A stretch of DNA of 64,000 bases from Nocardioides lijunqiniae. GTDB taxonomy: Bacteria > Actinomycetota > Actinomycetes > Propionibacteriales > Nocardioidaceae. The notes beneath the pieces were generated by a model, which saw only the letters and a list, made by a program, of their open reading frames with translations, had not been told where the DNA came from and made no database searches. The DNA lies in the NCBI RefSeq assembly GCF_015024225.1, contig NZ_JACJGM010000005.1, forward strand, positions 1 to 64,000. Direction: 5' to 3'. This document shows positions 49,545-58,385 of the stretch, piece by piece (within the stretch, counting starts at the first letter, position 1; the number at the start of each line of letters is the position of its first letter). The translations under genes were made by a program, and so were the position numbers.

Positions 49545-49565
49545 TAACGAGAACGATTCTCATTA
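49545..49565 (-). promoter_or_regulatory. Zur box
   Basis: TAACGAGAACGATTCTCATTA is a near-perfect palindrome (8 of 10 base pairs around a central G) with the A-A-x-G-A-G-A-A-x-G-A-T-T-C-T-C pattern of actinobacterial Zur sites. It lies 14 nt upstream of the first ribosomal gene. With zinc, Zur should block it. Confidence 0.85.
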
Positions 49566-49704
49566 TGACACACGAGCCAACGGCGATTCGCGCGTGCCGC
49601 ACTCGGCCTCACCACGACGCCGCCCACGCTCCTGCCGGCGGTCGGAGGCGGCCGACCCCGGGATACCGTCCAGGGGCTCCCTCGATCCCTCGAAAGGTCC
49701 CTAC

Positions 49705-52311
49705 GTGTCCTCACGCACCCGGCAGAGCCTCTCTGCCGTTCTCGGCCTCACCCTCGCAGCCACCGCGCTGTCGCTGGTCCAGGCCCCGGCCGCGCACGCC
49801 GCGCCGGTCGATCTCACCCTGCTCGACATCAACGACTACCACGGCCGCATCTCGAGCGACGGCGGGAGCGGGTCCGCCGAGGCCACGACCTACAGCACCG
49901 TCGAGCTCGCCACCACGATCCAGGGCATCCGTTCGGCCGAGGGCGACGCCAACGTCCTCTTCGTGTCCGCGGGCGACAACATCGGGGCGTCCCTGTTCAC
50001 CTCGGCCTTCACCGAGGACCAGCCGACCATCGACGTGCTGAACGCGCTCGGGCTGGCCTCGTCGACGTTGGGCAACCACGAGCTCGACAAGGGCTACGAC
50101 TGGCTGCAGGACAACGTCGTCGAGGGCACCGCCGACTACCGCGAGGCGAGCTTCCCGATCCTCGGGGCCAACGTCTACCTCAAGGGCACCACCACGCCCG
50201 CTCTCCGCGAGTACTCGACCCACCAGGTCGCGGGCGTGGACGTCTGCATGATCGGTGCCGTCACCGAGGAGACGCCCACCCTGGTGAGCCCGTCCGGGAT
50301 CGCGTCGCTGGAGTTCGGCGACCCGGTGGCCGCCGTCAACCGCGTCGCGGGCCAGCTCGAGGCCGCCGACACCTGCGACGTCATCGTCGCCAGCTACCAC
50401 GAGGGCGCCGGCGCCGGCACGCCAGACAACGCCGCGCTGGAGGACGAGGTGGCCGCAGGCGGCGCCTTCGCCGACATCGTGACGACGACCGCGCCGGCCG
50501 TCGACGTCATCTTCACCGGTCACACGCACAAGGAGTACGTCTGGAACGCCGACAAGCCCGGCGGTGGCACCCGACCCGTCGTGCAGACCGGCTCCTACGG
50601 CACGAAGATCGGTCAGGTCGACCTGGCCTACGACCCCGACACCGACGTGGTCTCCGTGCCGGCCGCGAAGCTGGTCACCGTCGGGACGACCGAGAACCTG
50701 GCCGACCCCGTCGTCGCCGAGGTGGACGGCATCGTCAGGAGCGCCGAAGCGGCCGCCAACGTGGTCGGCGACGTCCCCGTCGGCGAGGTGACGGACGACG
50801 TCACCAGCGCCTACTCCGGTGGCAGCTACGGTCCCGACGGCTACACCGGAGGCACGCGGGACAACCGCCTCTCCGAGTCCACCCTGGGCAACCTGGTGGC
50901 CGACGCGCTGCGCGAGACCCCCATCACCGACATCCCCGGCCTGACCAGCCCCGACATCGGCCTCGTCAACCCCGGTGGCCTGCGCAACGAGCTCCTCTAC
51001 GCCGCCAACCTGGCCGCGAGCCCCCAGGACGCCCCCGGCGTGGTCACCTTCGAGGAGGCCAACGCGGTCCTGCCGTTCGCCAACAACATCTCCTACGTGA
51101 CGCTCACCGGAGCCGAGCTCAGGAAGGTCCTCGAGCAGCAGTGGCAGACCACCGCCGACGGGGTCACCCGCCCCAGCCGTCCGTTCCTCCACCTGGGACT
51201 GTCGAAGAACGTCCAGGTCATCGCGAAGCCCGACACCTCGGCGACCTCTCCGGTGGGCAACAACATCCTGAGCGTGACGATCGACGGGCGGCCCGTGGTC
51301 GACGACCGTGAGTACGTCGTCTCCACCTTCTCGTTCCTCGCGACCGGAGGCGACAACTTCCGCGCGTTCAAGGAGGGCACCAACCGCGACACCGGCAAGG
51401 TCGACCGGGACCTGTGGATCAACGGCTACTTCGGCGACGACGAGGCCAAGAGCCCGAGCTTCGCCCGGCGCCAGGTCTTCGCCACCGGCGTGGGTGCCAC
51501 GCCGGTCCAGCCCGGTGACCAGCTCGACCTGCAGCTCACCAAGCTCGACCTCACCTCGCTCGGTGCGCCTCTCAACACCGCGGTCGAGGCCAGTGTCGTC
51601 CTGGGCGACACCGTGACGAGCCTCGGCTCGTCGCCTGTCGCCAACGGCACGGCCGACGTCGACGTCACGGTCCCCGACGACGCCTACGGCGCCACCGTCC
51701 GGCTCGTCGCGCAGCCGAGCGGAACCACGGTCTCGATCCCCGTGGCCAAGGCCGCCTCGTCGGTCTCGGCGAGCGCGCGGCGGACGTCGTACGGCCAGCC
51801 GGTCCCGGTCGACGTCGTCGTCGACTCCGAGGCGCGTGCCGACGGGACCGTGACGGTCACCGCCGGCAGCAGGGTCGTCGGCACCGGCACGGTCACCGAC
51901 GGTCGTGGGACCGTGACCATCCCGGGCAGGACGCTCGAGCCCGGCACCACCGCGCTCACGGCGACCTTCTCCGGTCCTCAGGCCGAGAACGCCGCGACCG
52001 CGCTGCGCGCCACCGTCACCAAGGCATCGGCGACCGTGACGGCGACCAAGAGGACCGGCAAGGTGGTCGTCCGCAGGACCCGGGCCGTGGTCAAGGTGGT
52101 CGTGCGGACCTTCGGTCAGCGCGCGACCGGCAAGGTCACCGTCAGGGTCGCCGGCCGGACCTACACCCGCACCCTGCGGTCGGGCGTCGCGACGGTCCAG
52201 CTCAAGCGGTTCACGGCTGCCGGCCGGCGCACGGTCGTCGTGCGCTACCTCGGCAACGCCCTCACCCTGCCGGCGAGGGACACGCTCGCGCTGAAGGTCA
52301 CCAAGAGGTAG
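49705..52311 (+). CDS. Secreted 5'-nucleotidase/UDP-sugar hydrolase with Ig-like C-terminal domains
   Basis: 868 residues. Signal peptide 1-33 (basic start, long hydrophobic run, AAHAAP). The metallophosphatase domain has [11 protein letters not shown] (D-x-H), [10 protein letters not shown] (GD), [11 protein letters not shown] (GNH-E), and GHTHKEY (GH-x-H); the second domain (about 390-620) has the nucleotidase substrate region ([45 protein letters not shown]). Two Ig-like repeats follow (about 680-775 and 775-868). It hydrolyses extracellular nucleotides for scavenging. GTG start with AAAGG upstream. Confidence 0.92.
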   Translation: MSSRTRQSLSAVLGLTLAATALSLVQAPAAHAAPVDLTLLDINDYHGRISSDGGSGSAEATTYSTVELATTIQGIRSAEGDANVLFVSAGDNIGASLFTSAFTEDQPTIDVLNALGLASSTLGNHELDKGYDWLQDNVVEGTADYREASFPILGANVYLKGTTTPALREYSTHQVAGVDVCMIGAVTEETPTLVSPSGIASLEFGDPVAAVNRVAGQLEAADTCDVIVASYHEGAGAGTPDNAALEDEVAAGGAFADIVTTTAPAVDVIFTGHTHKEYVWNADKPGGGTRPVVQTGSYGTKIGQVDLAYDPDTDVVSVPAAKLVTVGTTENLADPVVAEVDGIVRSAEAAANVVGDVPVGEVTDDVTSAYSGGSYGPDGYTGGTRDNRLSESTLGNLVADALRETPITDIPGLTSPDIGLVNPGGLRNELLYAANLAASPQDAPGVVTFEEANAVLPFANNISYVTLTGAELRKVLEQQWQTTADGVTRPSRPFLHLGLSKNVQVIAKPDTSATSPVGNNILSVTIDGRPVVDDREYVVSTFSFLATGGDNFRAFKEGTNRDTGKVDRDLWINGYFGDDEAKSPSFARRQVFATGVGATPVQPGDQLDLQLTKLDLTSLGAPLNTAVEASVVLGDTVTSLGSSPVANGTADVDVTVPDDAYGATVRLVAQPSGTTVSIPVAKAASSVSASARRTSYGQPVPVDVVVDSEARADGTVTVTAGSRVVGTGTVTDGRGTVTIPGRTLEPGTTALTATFSGPQAENAATALRATVTKASATVTATKRTGKVVVRRTRAVVKVVVRTFGQRATGKVTVRVAGRTYTRTLRSGVATVQLKRFTAAGRRTVVVRYLGNALTLPARDTLALKVTKR

Positions 52312-52323
52312 TCCACCCCGGAT

Positions 52324-52355
52324 CGGCCCCGTCCCTGGTCTCAGGGGCGGGGCCG
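52324..52355 (+). terminator. Terminator hairpin
   Basis: CGGCCCCGTCCC and GGGGCGGGGCCG form a 12-bp stem (one G-T pair) with an 8-nt loop, 13 nt after the nucleotidase stop. Confidence 0.7.
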
Positions 52356-52421
52356 TCTGGCCTCACAAGTGCGCAGCCTGCTCGGTCGGAGTGGTACACC
52401 CTGACCAGCAAGGAGGCTGTC

Positions 52422-52751
52422 GTGATCGAGGTGCTCATGACGTGCCCACGGTGCGATGCCGAGATCAGCGTGGACATGGCCTCGGCCGTCCTGCGCATGG
52501 ACGTCACCCCGCGCGCCGAGGCCGAGCTGCTCTGCTCGTGCCCGTCGTGCGAGAGGCCCGCCACGTGGCGGATCCGTGGCGACCTCGTCACCAAGCTGCT
52601 GTTCGTGGGGATCGAGCCGCTGCGCCTCAGCGAGCCCTCGCTGCCGGTCGAGGACCGTGCGCCCGACCTGCCGCCGCTCACGCTCGACGACCTTCTCGAG
52701 TGGCACCTGGACCTGGCGCCGATCTGGACGACCATCCCCTGGGAGCGCTGA
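52422..52751 (+). CDS. Small zinc-ribbon protein
   Basis: 109 residues with two metal-knuckle pairs, C8-x2-C11 (MTCPRCDAE) and C38-x-C40-x2-C43 (CSCPSCERP), giving a likely zinc ribbon in the first half and a Leu/Pro-rich acidic second half. GTG start at 52422 preceded by AAGGAGG at good distance, so the gene is probably real. Function is unknown; it is convergent with the epimerase gene. Confidence 0.72.
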   Translation: MIEVLMTCPRCDAEISVDMASAVLRMDVTPRAEAELLCSCPSCERPATWRIRGDLVTKLLFVGIEPLRLSEPSLPVEDRAPDLPPLTLDDLLEWHLDLAPIWTTIPWER

Positions 52752-52792
52752 CCCGGCCCGGTGCCGGATGTCGCGATCGGCCCAGGAGCGGC

Positions 52793-53632
52793 TCACCCGT
52801 TGCCCGGTCCGGTCGCGCCGAACCCGGATCGCCACGTGGGATGACGCGGTGTCCACCCGGCAGCCCTGGCCTTGGCGTTCGACGCGCCCCGTCCGCCGGG
52901 GGACCGGTGGGCCCAGACCGTCGAGGTCGGTGCGGGTGCACCAATCGACCGGGCATAGACGGGCAGCCACTCGGTCGCCGGCGCGGGCTCGTCGTCGACG
53001 ATGTTGTAGGCCCCCGCGGGCCAGTGGATCGCCTGGAGGGTCGCGGAGACGGCGTCGTCGATGTGCACGAAGGAGTTGACGGTGCGCGTCGCGGGGAGGA
53101 GCCCCTCGGCCACGGCATCGGCGACTCGGCCGCCCTCGGCGTACCAGGTGCCGGGTCCGTACCACCAGCCGAAGCGGAGGATCGTGGGCCCGGCGAGGGT
53201 GCGCGCGAGGTCCTCCATGGCAGCCACCGCGGAGCCCTCCTCGACCGGCTCGTCCTCGTCCGCCAGGCCGTGGCCGTCCTCGTAGGCCCAGGCGATGCTC
53301 TGGACCACGATTCGTCCGACGCCGGCCCGGTGGGCGGCCGCCACGAGGTTCCTCGTGCCCTCCCGCCTGATCCGTGCCGTGGCACGGGTGTCGTAGTGGC
53401 GGAGGTCGGACAGCTGGTGGATGACCAGGTCCGGCGCCGCCGTCGCGACCAGCTCGGTGAGGCGCGCCGAGTCGTAGACGTCGACCACCACGCCCGTGGC
53501 GCCCGAGCGCTCGATCCGATCGACGTTCCCGAGGTGGCGGGTCGTGGCCACGACCTCGTGCCCCGCGGCGAGGAGACGGGGCACCAGCCTCCTGCCGATG
53601 ACCCCGGTCCCGCCGGCGAGGAAGATGCGCAT
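52793..53632 (-). CDS. NAD-dependent epimerase/dehydratase (extended SDR)
   Basis: 279 residues starting MRIFLAGGTGVIGRRLVPRLLAAGHEV (G-x2-G-x2-G Rossmann). Other features are QLSDLRHYD, QSIAWAYE (Ser), FGWWYGPGTWYAEGG (Tyr) and FVHIDDAVSATLQAIHWP. Probably an atypical extended SDR that acts on a sugar or isoprenoid-like ligand. It lies 73 nt downstream of the cytochrome b stop on the same strand, so it may be the third gene of the ECF41-controlled ndh operon; epimerase genes are known companions of ECF41 factors. Confidence 0.87.
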   Translation of the reverse strand: MRIFLAGGTGVIGRRLVPRLLAAGHEVVATTRHLGNVDRIERSGATGVVVDVYDSARLTELVATAAPDLVIHQLSDLRHYDTRATARIRREGTRNLVAAAHRAGVGRIVVQSIAWAYEDGHGLADEDEPVEEGSAVAAMEDLARTLAGPTILRFGWWYGPGTWYAEGGRVADAVAEGLLPATRTVNSFVHIDDAVSATLQAIHWPAGAYNIVDDEPAPATEWLPVYARSIGAPAPTSTVWAHRSPGGRGASNAKARAAGWTPRHPTWRSGFGATGPGNG

Positions 53633-53704
53633 GGGGTCCCTCCGTTGTCGGTGCGGATCGGTGACGCTGCCGGTGTGCGGGCCGCCTCGTCGCCCACGGC
53701 CGGT

Positions 53705-55123
53705 CTACGCCGCGCTGTCCTGGCTGGTGGGCACCGTGTCGAGGGGCTGGTCGGCTGGCCGGGTGGAGGACGCCGGGAGTGGGCCGTGGAGCTCGGTGTA
53801 GCCGCCGTCGGCTGCCCGCACGATCACTCCGGTCTCGAACCCGAGGGCCGCCGCCGTGCGCTCCCGCTCCTGCAGGCCGAGGCACACCGCGCGCGTCACG
53901 ACGAAGGCCAGCGCGGGTCCGAGCACGAGGGCCACCCTGAGGGCGTAGATGAGGGACTCGAACGCGAGGTGGAGCTGGGTCGCCATGATGTCGACGCCGG
54001 CGGAGGAGAGCAGGACGCCGTAGAACACGGCGCCGGCAGCGCCGGCGCCGGTCCGCACCGGGTGGTCGCGTGGGCGGTCCAGCACGTGGTGCTCCTCGTG
54101 GTCCCCGGAGAGCCTGCTCTCGATGAACGGGTAGGCGGCGACGAGCACCAGGAAGCCACCGATGACCGCCATGGGGACGAGCAGCCCCAGCGACCACGTG
54201 TTGCCCCCGAGCACGACCTCCCACCCGGGCGGCACCAGCCGCAGCGCTCCGTCGAGGAATCCGAGGTACCAGTCGGGTTGGCTGCCGTTCGACGCGACGG
54301 CGGGGTTGGCCGGACCGTAGAGCCAGATGGGGCTGACCGTCATGGCTCCGCCCATGAGGACCAGCACCCCCACCGCGACGAGGAACAGGCCGCCGGAGCG
54401 CGCGATCGTCACGCGGAGGGTGGACGCACGGCCGCCTTCGCTGTCGTGTTCCCGCCCGGCCGCCGAGCGCATGGGTCCGCGCACGAACGCCAGGCGCAGC
54501 CGCAGCGCGACGACGGCGACCAGGAGCCCGGGGACCACGTAGACGTGCAGCGGGTAGAGCGTCTCCATGATGTGCCCGGGGAACTCGCCGCCGAAGAGGA
54601 GGAACGCGAGCCGAGGGCCGACGACAGGCACGCCCAGCACCATCCCGTGCATGATCCTCAGCCCCGTGCCCGACAGCATGTCGTCCGGCATCGCGTAGCC
54701 GCTCCACCCACCCGCCAGCGCGAGCACGAAGGTCGCGAACAGCAGCAGCCACATCCCTCGCCGCGGCTTGCGGAAAGCGCCGGAGAAGAACGTGCTGAAC
54801 AGCTGCAGGATCAGGGAGGCGGGGAGCACGAGTGCGGCCCAGTGGTGGGCCTGCCGGGCCAGGAGCCCGCCGCGCACCTCGAAGCTGAGGTGCATGGTGG
54901 AGGCGTACGCCGGGGACACCTCGACGCCCGCCAGCGGCGTGTAGCTGCCGTCGTACCTGAGGTGGGGGCCGGAGGCGTCGTAGAACGACGTCAGGAACAC
55001 TCCCGTCACCAGCAGGACCACCATCGCCGCCATCGAGATGACGCCGAACGTGTGGGCCCAGCGGTGGGGAGCCACGCGCCCGCGGGACCGCGTCGCCCAC
55101 CGCTCACGCAGCATCCGCGTCAC
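53705..55123 (-). CDS. Orphan cytochrome b (QcrB-like) subunit
   Basis: 472 residues, about eight helices. Heme-ligand histidine pairs lie in helix 2 (RQAHHWAALVLP) and helix 4 (YPLHVYVVPGLL with MHLSF nearby). The quinol-oxidation PEWY loop appears as PDWY (SQPDWYLGFLDG), as in actinobacterial QcrB. No Rieske or cytochrome c subunit gene is present, so it is not a canonical bc1 operon. The start overlaps the NDH-2 gene by 20 nt; a quinone/NADH-linked electron path is likely. Confidence 0.9.
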   Translation of the reverse strand: MTRMLRERWATRSRGRVAPHRWAHTFGVISMAAMVVLLVTGVFLTSFYDASGPHLRYDGSYTPLAGVEVSPAYASTMHLSFEVRGGLLARQAHHWAALVLPASLILQLFSTFFSGAFRKPRRGMWLLLFATFVLALAGGWSGYAMPDDMLSGTGLRIMHGMVLGVPVVGPRLAFLLFGGEFPGHIMETLYPLHVYVVPGLLVAVVALRLRLAFVRGPMRSAAGREHDSEGGRASTLRVTIARSGGLFLVAVGVLVLMGGAMTVSPIWLYGPANPAVASNGSQPDWYLGFLDGALRLVPPGWEVVLGGNTWSLGLLVPMAVIGGFLVLVAAYPFIESRLSGDHEEHHVLDRPRDHPVRTGAGAAGAVFYGVLLSSAGVDIMATQLHLAFESLIYALRVALVLGPALAFVVTRAVCLGLQERERTAAALGFETGVIVRAADGGYTELHGPLPASSTRPADQPLDTVPTSQDSAA

Positions 55124-56528
55124 CCGTCCGTGACGAAGGGCGAGCCTCGAGACGACCGCCGCTCACGAACTCCTGTCGGGGGCGTTGGACCGAGGCCAGC
55201 GACACGATGTCGCGTCCCAGGAAGAGCGCGGTGATCCAGCCGGCCGCGACGCGGATCTTGCGCTCCCAGGTCGGGATGGCGAGCACCTGGTAGCCGCGGT
55301 GGATCAGCCACCCGAGGAATCCCCTGATGGCCACGGGGCCGGCCTCGAACACGCCGGTCCCCAGTCCCAGCGTCGCGACGGTTCCGAGGCTGCGGTGGCG
55401 GTAGGGCCGGGGTGCCGCGCCGCGCAGCGTCCGCGTGATGTTGCGCGCCAGTCGCTTGCCCTGACGGACGGCGTGCTGTGCGTTGGGCACGGTGTAGACG
55501 TACGGCGGGGACGCGGTGCGTGAGAGGTCCGGCACCGCGGCGTTGTCGCCGGCCGCCCAGGCGTCGTCCCGACCCCAGGCGTCTCCCGTCGTGGACGCGG
55601 GGCCCATCGCCCAGGCGTCGGTCACCGGGTGGTCGTCCGTGCCGACGCGGAGGTCGGGGCGCACGATGAGCAGGCCGCGTGCGTTGACGGGCAGGTCGGA
55701 GCGCTTGGCGATGGTCGGGTTGGCGGCCGTCCCCGCCGTCCAGACGATCAGGTCGGACCCGAAGCGCTCGCCCGAGGACAGGACGACCTCGCCTCCCACC
55801 GCCGAGGTCACCGTGGTCCTCAGGTGCACCCGGGCCCCCCGACGCTCGAGCGAGCGCACCACCCACGCGCCGGTCTTGGCGGAGACCTCGGGCAGGACGC
55901 GCTCGCTCGCCTCCACCAGGTGGAAGTGGAGCTCGTGGGGCTCGATCTCCGGATACCTCTTCACCGCGGCCTGCGACAGGCTGAGCAGCTCCCCGAACCC
56001 TTCGACACCCGCGTAGCCGGCGCCGACGAACGTGACGGTCAGGGCGCTGGAGCGGGCCGGCCCCTTCGGCAGGTCCGCGGCCCGGTCGAGCGCCGTGAGC
56101 AGCCCGTCCCGGATGGCGACGGCCTCCTCGACGTGCTTGAGGCCCAGCGCTGTCTCCGCGATGCCCGGCACGGGGAACGTGCGGGTGACGGCGCCCGCGG
56201 TGACCACGATGATGTCGTAGGACAGGCTCACGTCCCGCCCGTCGTTCATGCGGGCCTCCACGGACTTGCTCGCATGGTCGATCGACGTCGCGCGTCCGCT
56301 CAGCACGGTGGTGCGCCGCAGGTGCCTGCGCAGCGACACGGCCACGTGGCGGGCCTCGATCGATCCGCCCACCACCTCCGGCAGGAACGGCTGGTAGGTC
56401 ATGTACGGACGAGGGTCGAGGATCGTCACGGACGCCTCCGACCGCTTGAGGCGCTTCTCGAGGTGCCACGCGGCGTAGAAGCCGGCATAGCCGCCACCGA
56501 CGATGAGGATCTGGGGAGTACGGAACAT
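55104..56528 (-). CDS. ndh: Type II NADH dehydrogenase (NDH-2-like FAD oxidoreductase)
   Basis: 474 residues. FAD motif VGGGYAGFYAAW (about 9-20), NAD-binding GAGYAGVEGFGEL (about 172-184), and the second FAD contact WAAGDNAAVPD near 325. The C-terminal part (RGFLGWLIHRGYQVLAIPTWERKIRVAAGWITALFLGRD) is the amphipathic membrane anchor of NDH-2 enzymes. It oxidises NADH and reduces quinone without pumping protons. ATG has GGAGAAG upstream; ECF41-type promoter P1 lies 49 nt further. Cytochrome b follows in the operon. Confidence 0.92.
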   Translation of the reverse strand: MFRTPQILIVGGGYAGFYAAWHLEKRLKRSEASVTILDPRPYMTYQPFLPEVVGGSIEARHVAVSLRRHLRRTTVLSGRATSIDHASKSVEARMNDGRDVSLSYDIIVVTAGAVTRTFPVPGIAETALGLKHVEEAVAIRDGLLTALDRAADLPKGPARSSALTVTFVGAGYAGVEGFGELLSLSQAAVKRYPEIEPHELHFHLVEASERVLPEVSAKTGAWVVRSLERRGARVHLRTTVTSAVGGEVVLSSGERFGSDLIVWTAGTAANPTIAKRSDLPVNARGLLIVRPDLRVGTDDHPVTDAWAMGPASTTGDAWGRDDAWAAGDNAAVPDLSRTASPPYVYTVPNAQHAVRQGKRLARNITRTLRGAAPRPYRHRSLGTVATLGLGTGVFEAGPVAIRGFLGWLIHRGYQVLAIPTWERKIRVAAGWITALFLGRDIVSLASVQRPRQEFVSGGRLEARPSSRTGDADAA

Positions 56529-56576
56529 CGACGCTTCTCCTGACTGGGTGCGATCCCGTGCGGGGTCTCGCTTCTT

Positions 56577-56605
56577 CGACACCTGGGCGCCGCCGGATGT
56601 GAGGT
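56577..56605 (-). promoter_or_regulatory. ECF41-type promoter P1 (ndh operon)
   Basis: Minus strand: ACCTCACATC (56605-56596), 15 nt, GTCG (56580-56577), then 48 nt to the ATG at 56528. Confidence 0.7.
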
Positions 56606-56660
56606 GGGGCGTGGAGAGGGCCACCGGGCCGGCGCAGGACGCCGGCGTACCGTGGATGGC

Positions 56661-57029
56661 ATGGACCGGGGACTTATGCTCAACGACGCGGACTGCGGCT
56701 TCTGCATGCGCACCGCCACGCTGGTGCCGCGCCTGGGCGTCGACGTCGAAAGCTCCACCGTGCAGTCGGCCGACCTCGCCGCACTGGGTGTCGACGAGGA
56801 GCGAGCCCTGGTGGAGATGCCCTACGTCCACCCCGACGGACGCGTGGACTACGGACACCAGGCGTTCGCGGCGATCCTGCGCACCGGCCCGCTGCCGTGG
56901 CGCCTGGTCGGGCGGCTGATGACGACCCGGCCCGTCGACCCGGTCGCGAGGCGCGCCTACCACTGGATCGCCGCCAACCGCTCGCGCCTGCCGGGCGGGA
57001 CGCCCGCCTGCTCGCTCGACGCTCGCTGA
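56661..57029 (+). CDS. DCC-family thiol-disulfide oxidoreductase-like protein
   Basis: 122 residues. The DUF393/DCC hallmark D-x2-C-x2-C appears as NDADCGFC (about 8-15), after an N-terminal strand MLND. Family members are short thioredoxin-like predicted oxidoreductases. The ATG is preceded by TACCGT and seven bases (56648-56660), which fits a leaderless transcript. It is divergent from the ndh promoter. Its neighbourhood of redox genes fits a redox role. Confidence 0.85.
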   Translation: MDRGLMLNDADCGFCMRTATLVPRLGVDVESSTVQSADLAALGVDEERALVEMPYVHPDGRVDYGHQAFAAILRTGPLPWRLVGRLMTTRPVDPVARRAYHWIAANRSRLPGGTPACSLDAR

Positions 57030-57060
57030 GTCTCGGGCCTGGCGGGTCCGTCGACCCTTG

Positions 57061-57089
57061 ACCTCACGAACGACGGCGGTGCGTGGTCG
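57061..57089 (+). promoter_or_regulatory. ECF41-type promoter P2 (FAD oxidoreductase)
   Basis: ACCTCACGAA, 15 nt, GTCG (57086-57089), then only seven bases to the ATG at 57097, so the transcript would be leaderless. Confidence 0.7.
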
Positions 57090-57096
57090 AGGGACC

Positions 57097-58329
57097 ATGA
57101 CCACCCCCAGGCCTGAACGCATCCTCGTCATCGGCGGCGGCTACGCCGGCGTCCTGTGTGCCAACCGGCTCGCTGGGAGGCTGGGGTCGCGAGCGCGGAT
57201 CACCCTGGTCAACCCGATCGAGCCGTTCGTCGAACGGGTTCGCCTCCACGAGGTCGCCGCCCGGACCGACGCCGAGCCGGCCACCCGCCACTCGCTCCGG
57301 TCCCTGCTGAGGCCCTCGGTGGGGCTCCGGATCGCCCGCGTGACGAGGATCCGACCCGACGCCCATCGGGTAGACGGTGTCGAGGGCGCGGAGAACAGAC
57401 CGTGGACCGACCACTACGACACGCTGGTGTACGCCGTCGGCAGTGGCGTGCCGGTCGGCGCGGTCCCCGGCGCGGCCGAGCACGCCCACAACATCTCCAG
57501 CCTGGAGGCGGCCCAGGCGCTGCGCCGCCGACTCGCCCAGCTCTCCGACGACGCCTCCGTCCTCATCGTCGGCGGGGGAGCGACCGCGATCGAGCTCGTC
57601 ACGGAGCTCGCATCGCGACGACCGAGCCTGCGGCTCAGCATCGTCACCTCGTCCCGGCTCGCCCCCACCCTCTCGGTGAAGGCACGCCGCTACCTCGAGC
57701 AGGCTCAGGCGATGTCCTACGTCGACGTCGTGGAGCACACTCCCGTCACCGAGGTGACCCGGACCGGTGTCCGCACCGACCAGGGCGAGGAGCTGGCCGC
57801 GGACTGCGTGGTGTGGGCCGCGTCGTTCGCGGTGCCCACCCTCGCGCGGGACAGCGGTCTCGAGGTCGACCGCTCCGGTCGGCTGGTCGTCGACGAGTGC
57901 CTGCGCACCGCGAGGCACCCGGACATCCTCGGCGCGGGCGACGGGAGCGTCATCCTCGGACCGTCCGGCGCGACCCTGCGGATGGCGTGTGCGACAGCGA
58001 TCCCCCAGGGGGGTCATGCGGCCGCCACGGTCATCGCGGGACTCGAGGGGCGCTCGCCCGAGCCCTTCGCGCTCGCCTATCTCGTCCTGGCGATGAGCCT
58101 GGGGCCCGGCGACGGACTCGTCCAGCGGACCCGGTTCGACGACACGCCGAGCGGGACCGTCCTCACGGGCAGGCCCGCGGCGGCGTTCAACGAGCTGAAC
58201 ACCAGGTACGCGAGGTCGGTCCTCGCCTGGGAGCGGACGCGCGCCGGCGCGTACCGCTGGGCCAAGCCGCCCACGAGCGCCCGCCGCGAGGGGCGCCGCA
58301 GGTCGGGACGACGCAGACTGCGAATCTGA
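57097..58329 (+). CDS. NDH-2-like FAD-dependent oxidoreductase
   Basis: 410 residues: VIGGGYAGVLCANRL (FAD), LIVGGGATAIELVTELA (NAD, about 162-178), and GAGDGSVILGPSG (FAD, about 287-300). It resembles the gene at 59.4 kb and the NDH-2 gene, but lacks the clear C-terminal membrane anchor of the latter and ends in an Arg-rich tail (SARREGRRRSGRRRLRI). Likely a soluble or peripheral pyridine nucleotide:acceptor oxidoreductase. The promoter is of the ECF41 type. Confidence 0.88.
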   Translation: MTTPRPERILVIGGGYAGVLCANRLAGRLGSRARITLVNPIEPFVERVRLHEVAARTDAEPATRHSLRSLLRPSVGLRIARVTRIRPDAHRVDGVEGAENRPWTDHYDTLVYAVGSGVPVGAVPGAAEHAHNISSLEAAQALRRRLAQLSDDASVLIVGGGATAIELVTELASRRPSLRLSIVTSSRLAPTLSVKARRYLEQAQAMSYVDVVEHTPVTEVTRTGVRTDQGEELAADCVVWAASFAVPTLARDSGLEVDRSGRLVVDECLRTARHPDILGAGDGSVILGPSGATLRMACATAIPQGGHAAATVIAGLEGRSPEPFALAYLVLAMSLGPGDGLVQRTRFDDTPSGTVLTGRPAAAFNELNTRYARSVLAWERTRAGAYRWAKPPTSARREGRRRSGRRRLRI

Positions 58330-58335
58330 GCAGCG

Positions 58336-58364
58336 ACATCACATCTCACCGGTCTGTCCGGTCG
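58336..58364 (+). promoter_or_regulatory. ECF41-type promoter P3 (sigma factor gene)
   Basis: ACATCACATC, 15 nt, GTCG (58361-58364), then 21 nt containing an AGGAGG ribosome site to the ATG. The sigma gene therefore appears autoregulated. Confidence 0.75.
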
Positions 58365-58385
58365 AGCACGCAGAGGAGGTCCACC

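Noticed and set aside
49711..51192. Minus-strand open frame within the nucleotidase gene
   Set aside because: Val/Gly/Asp-rich shadow of the nucleotidase with no support of its own.
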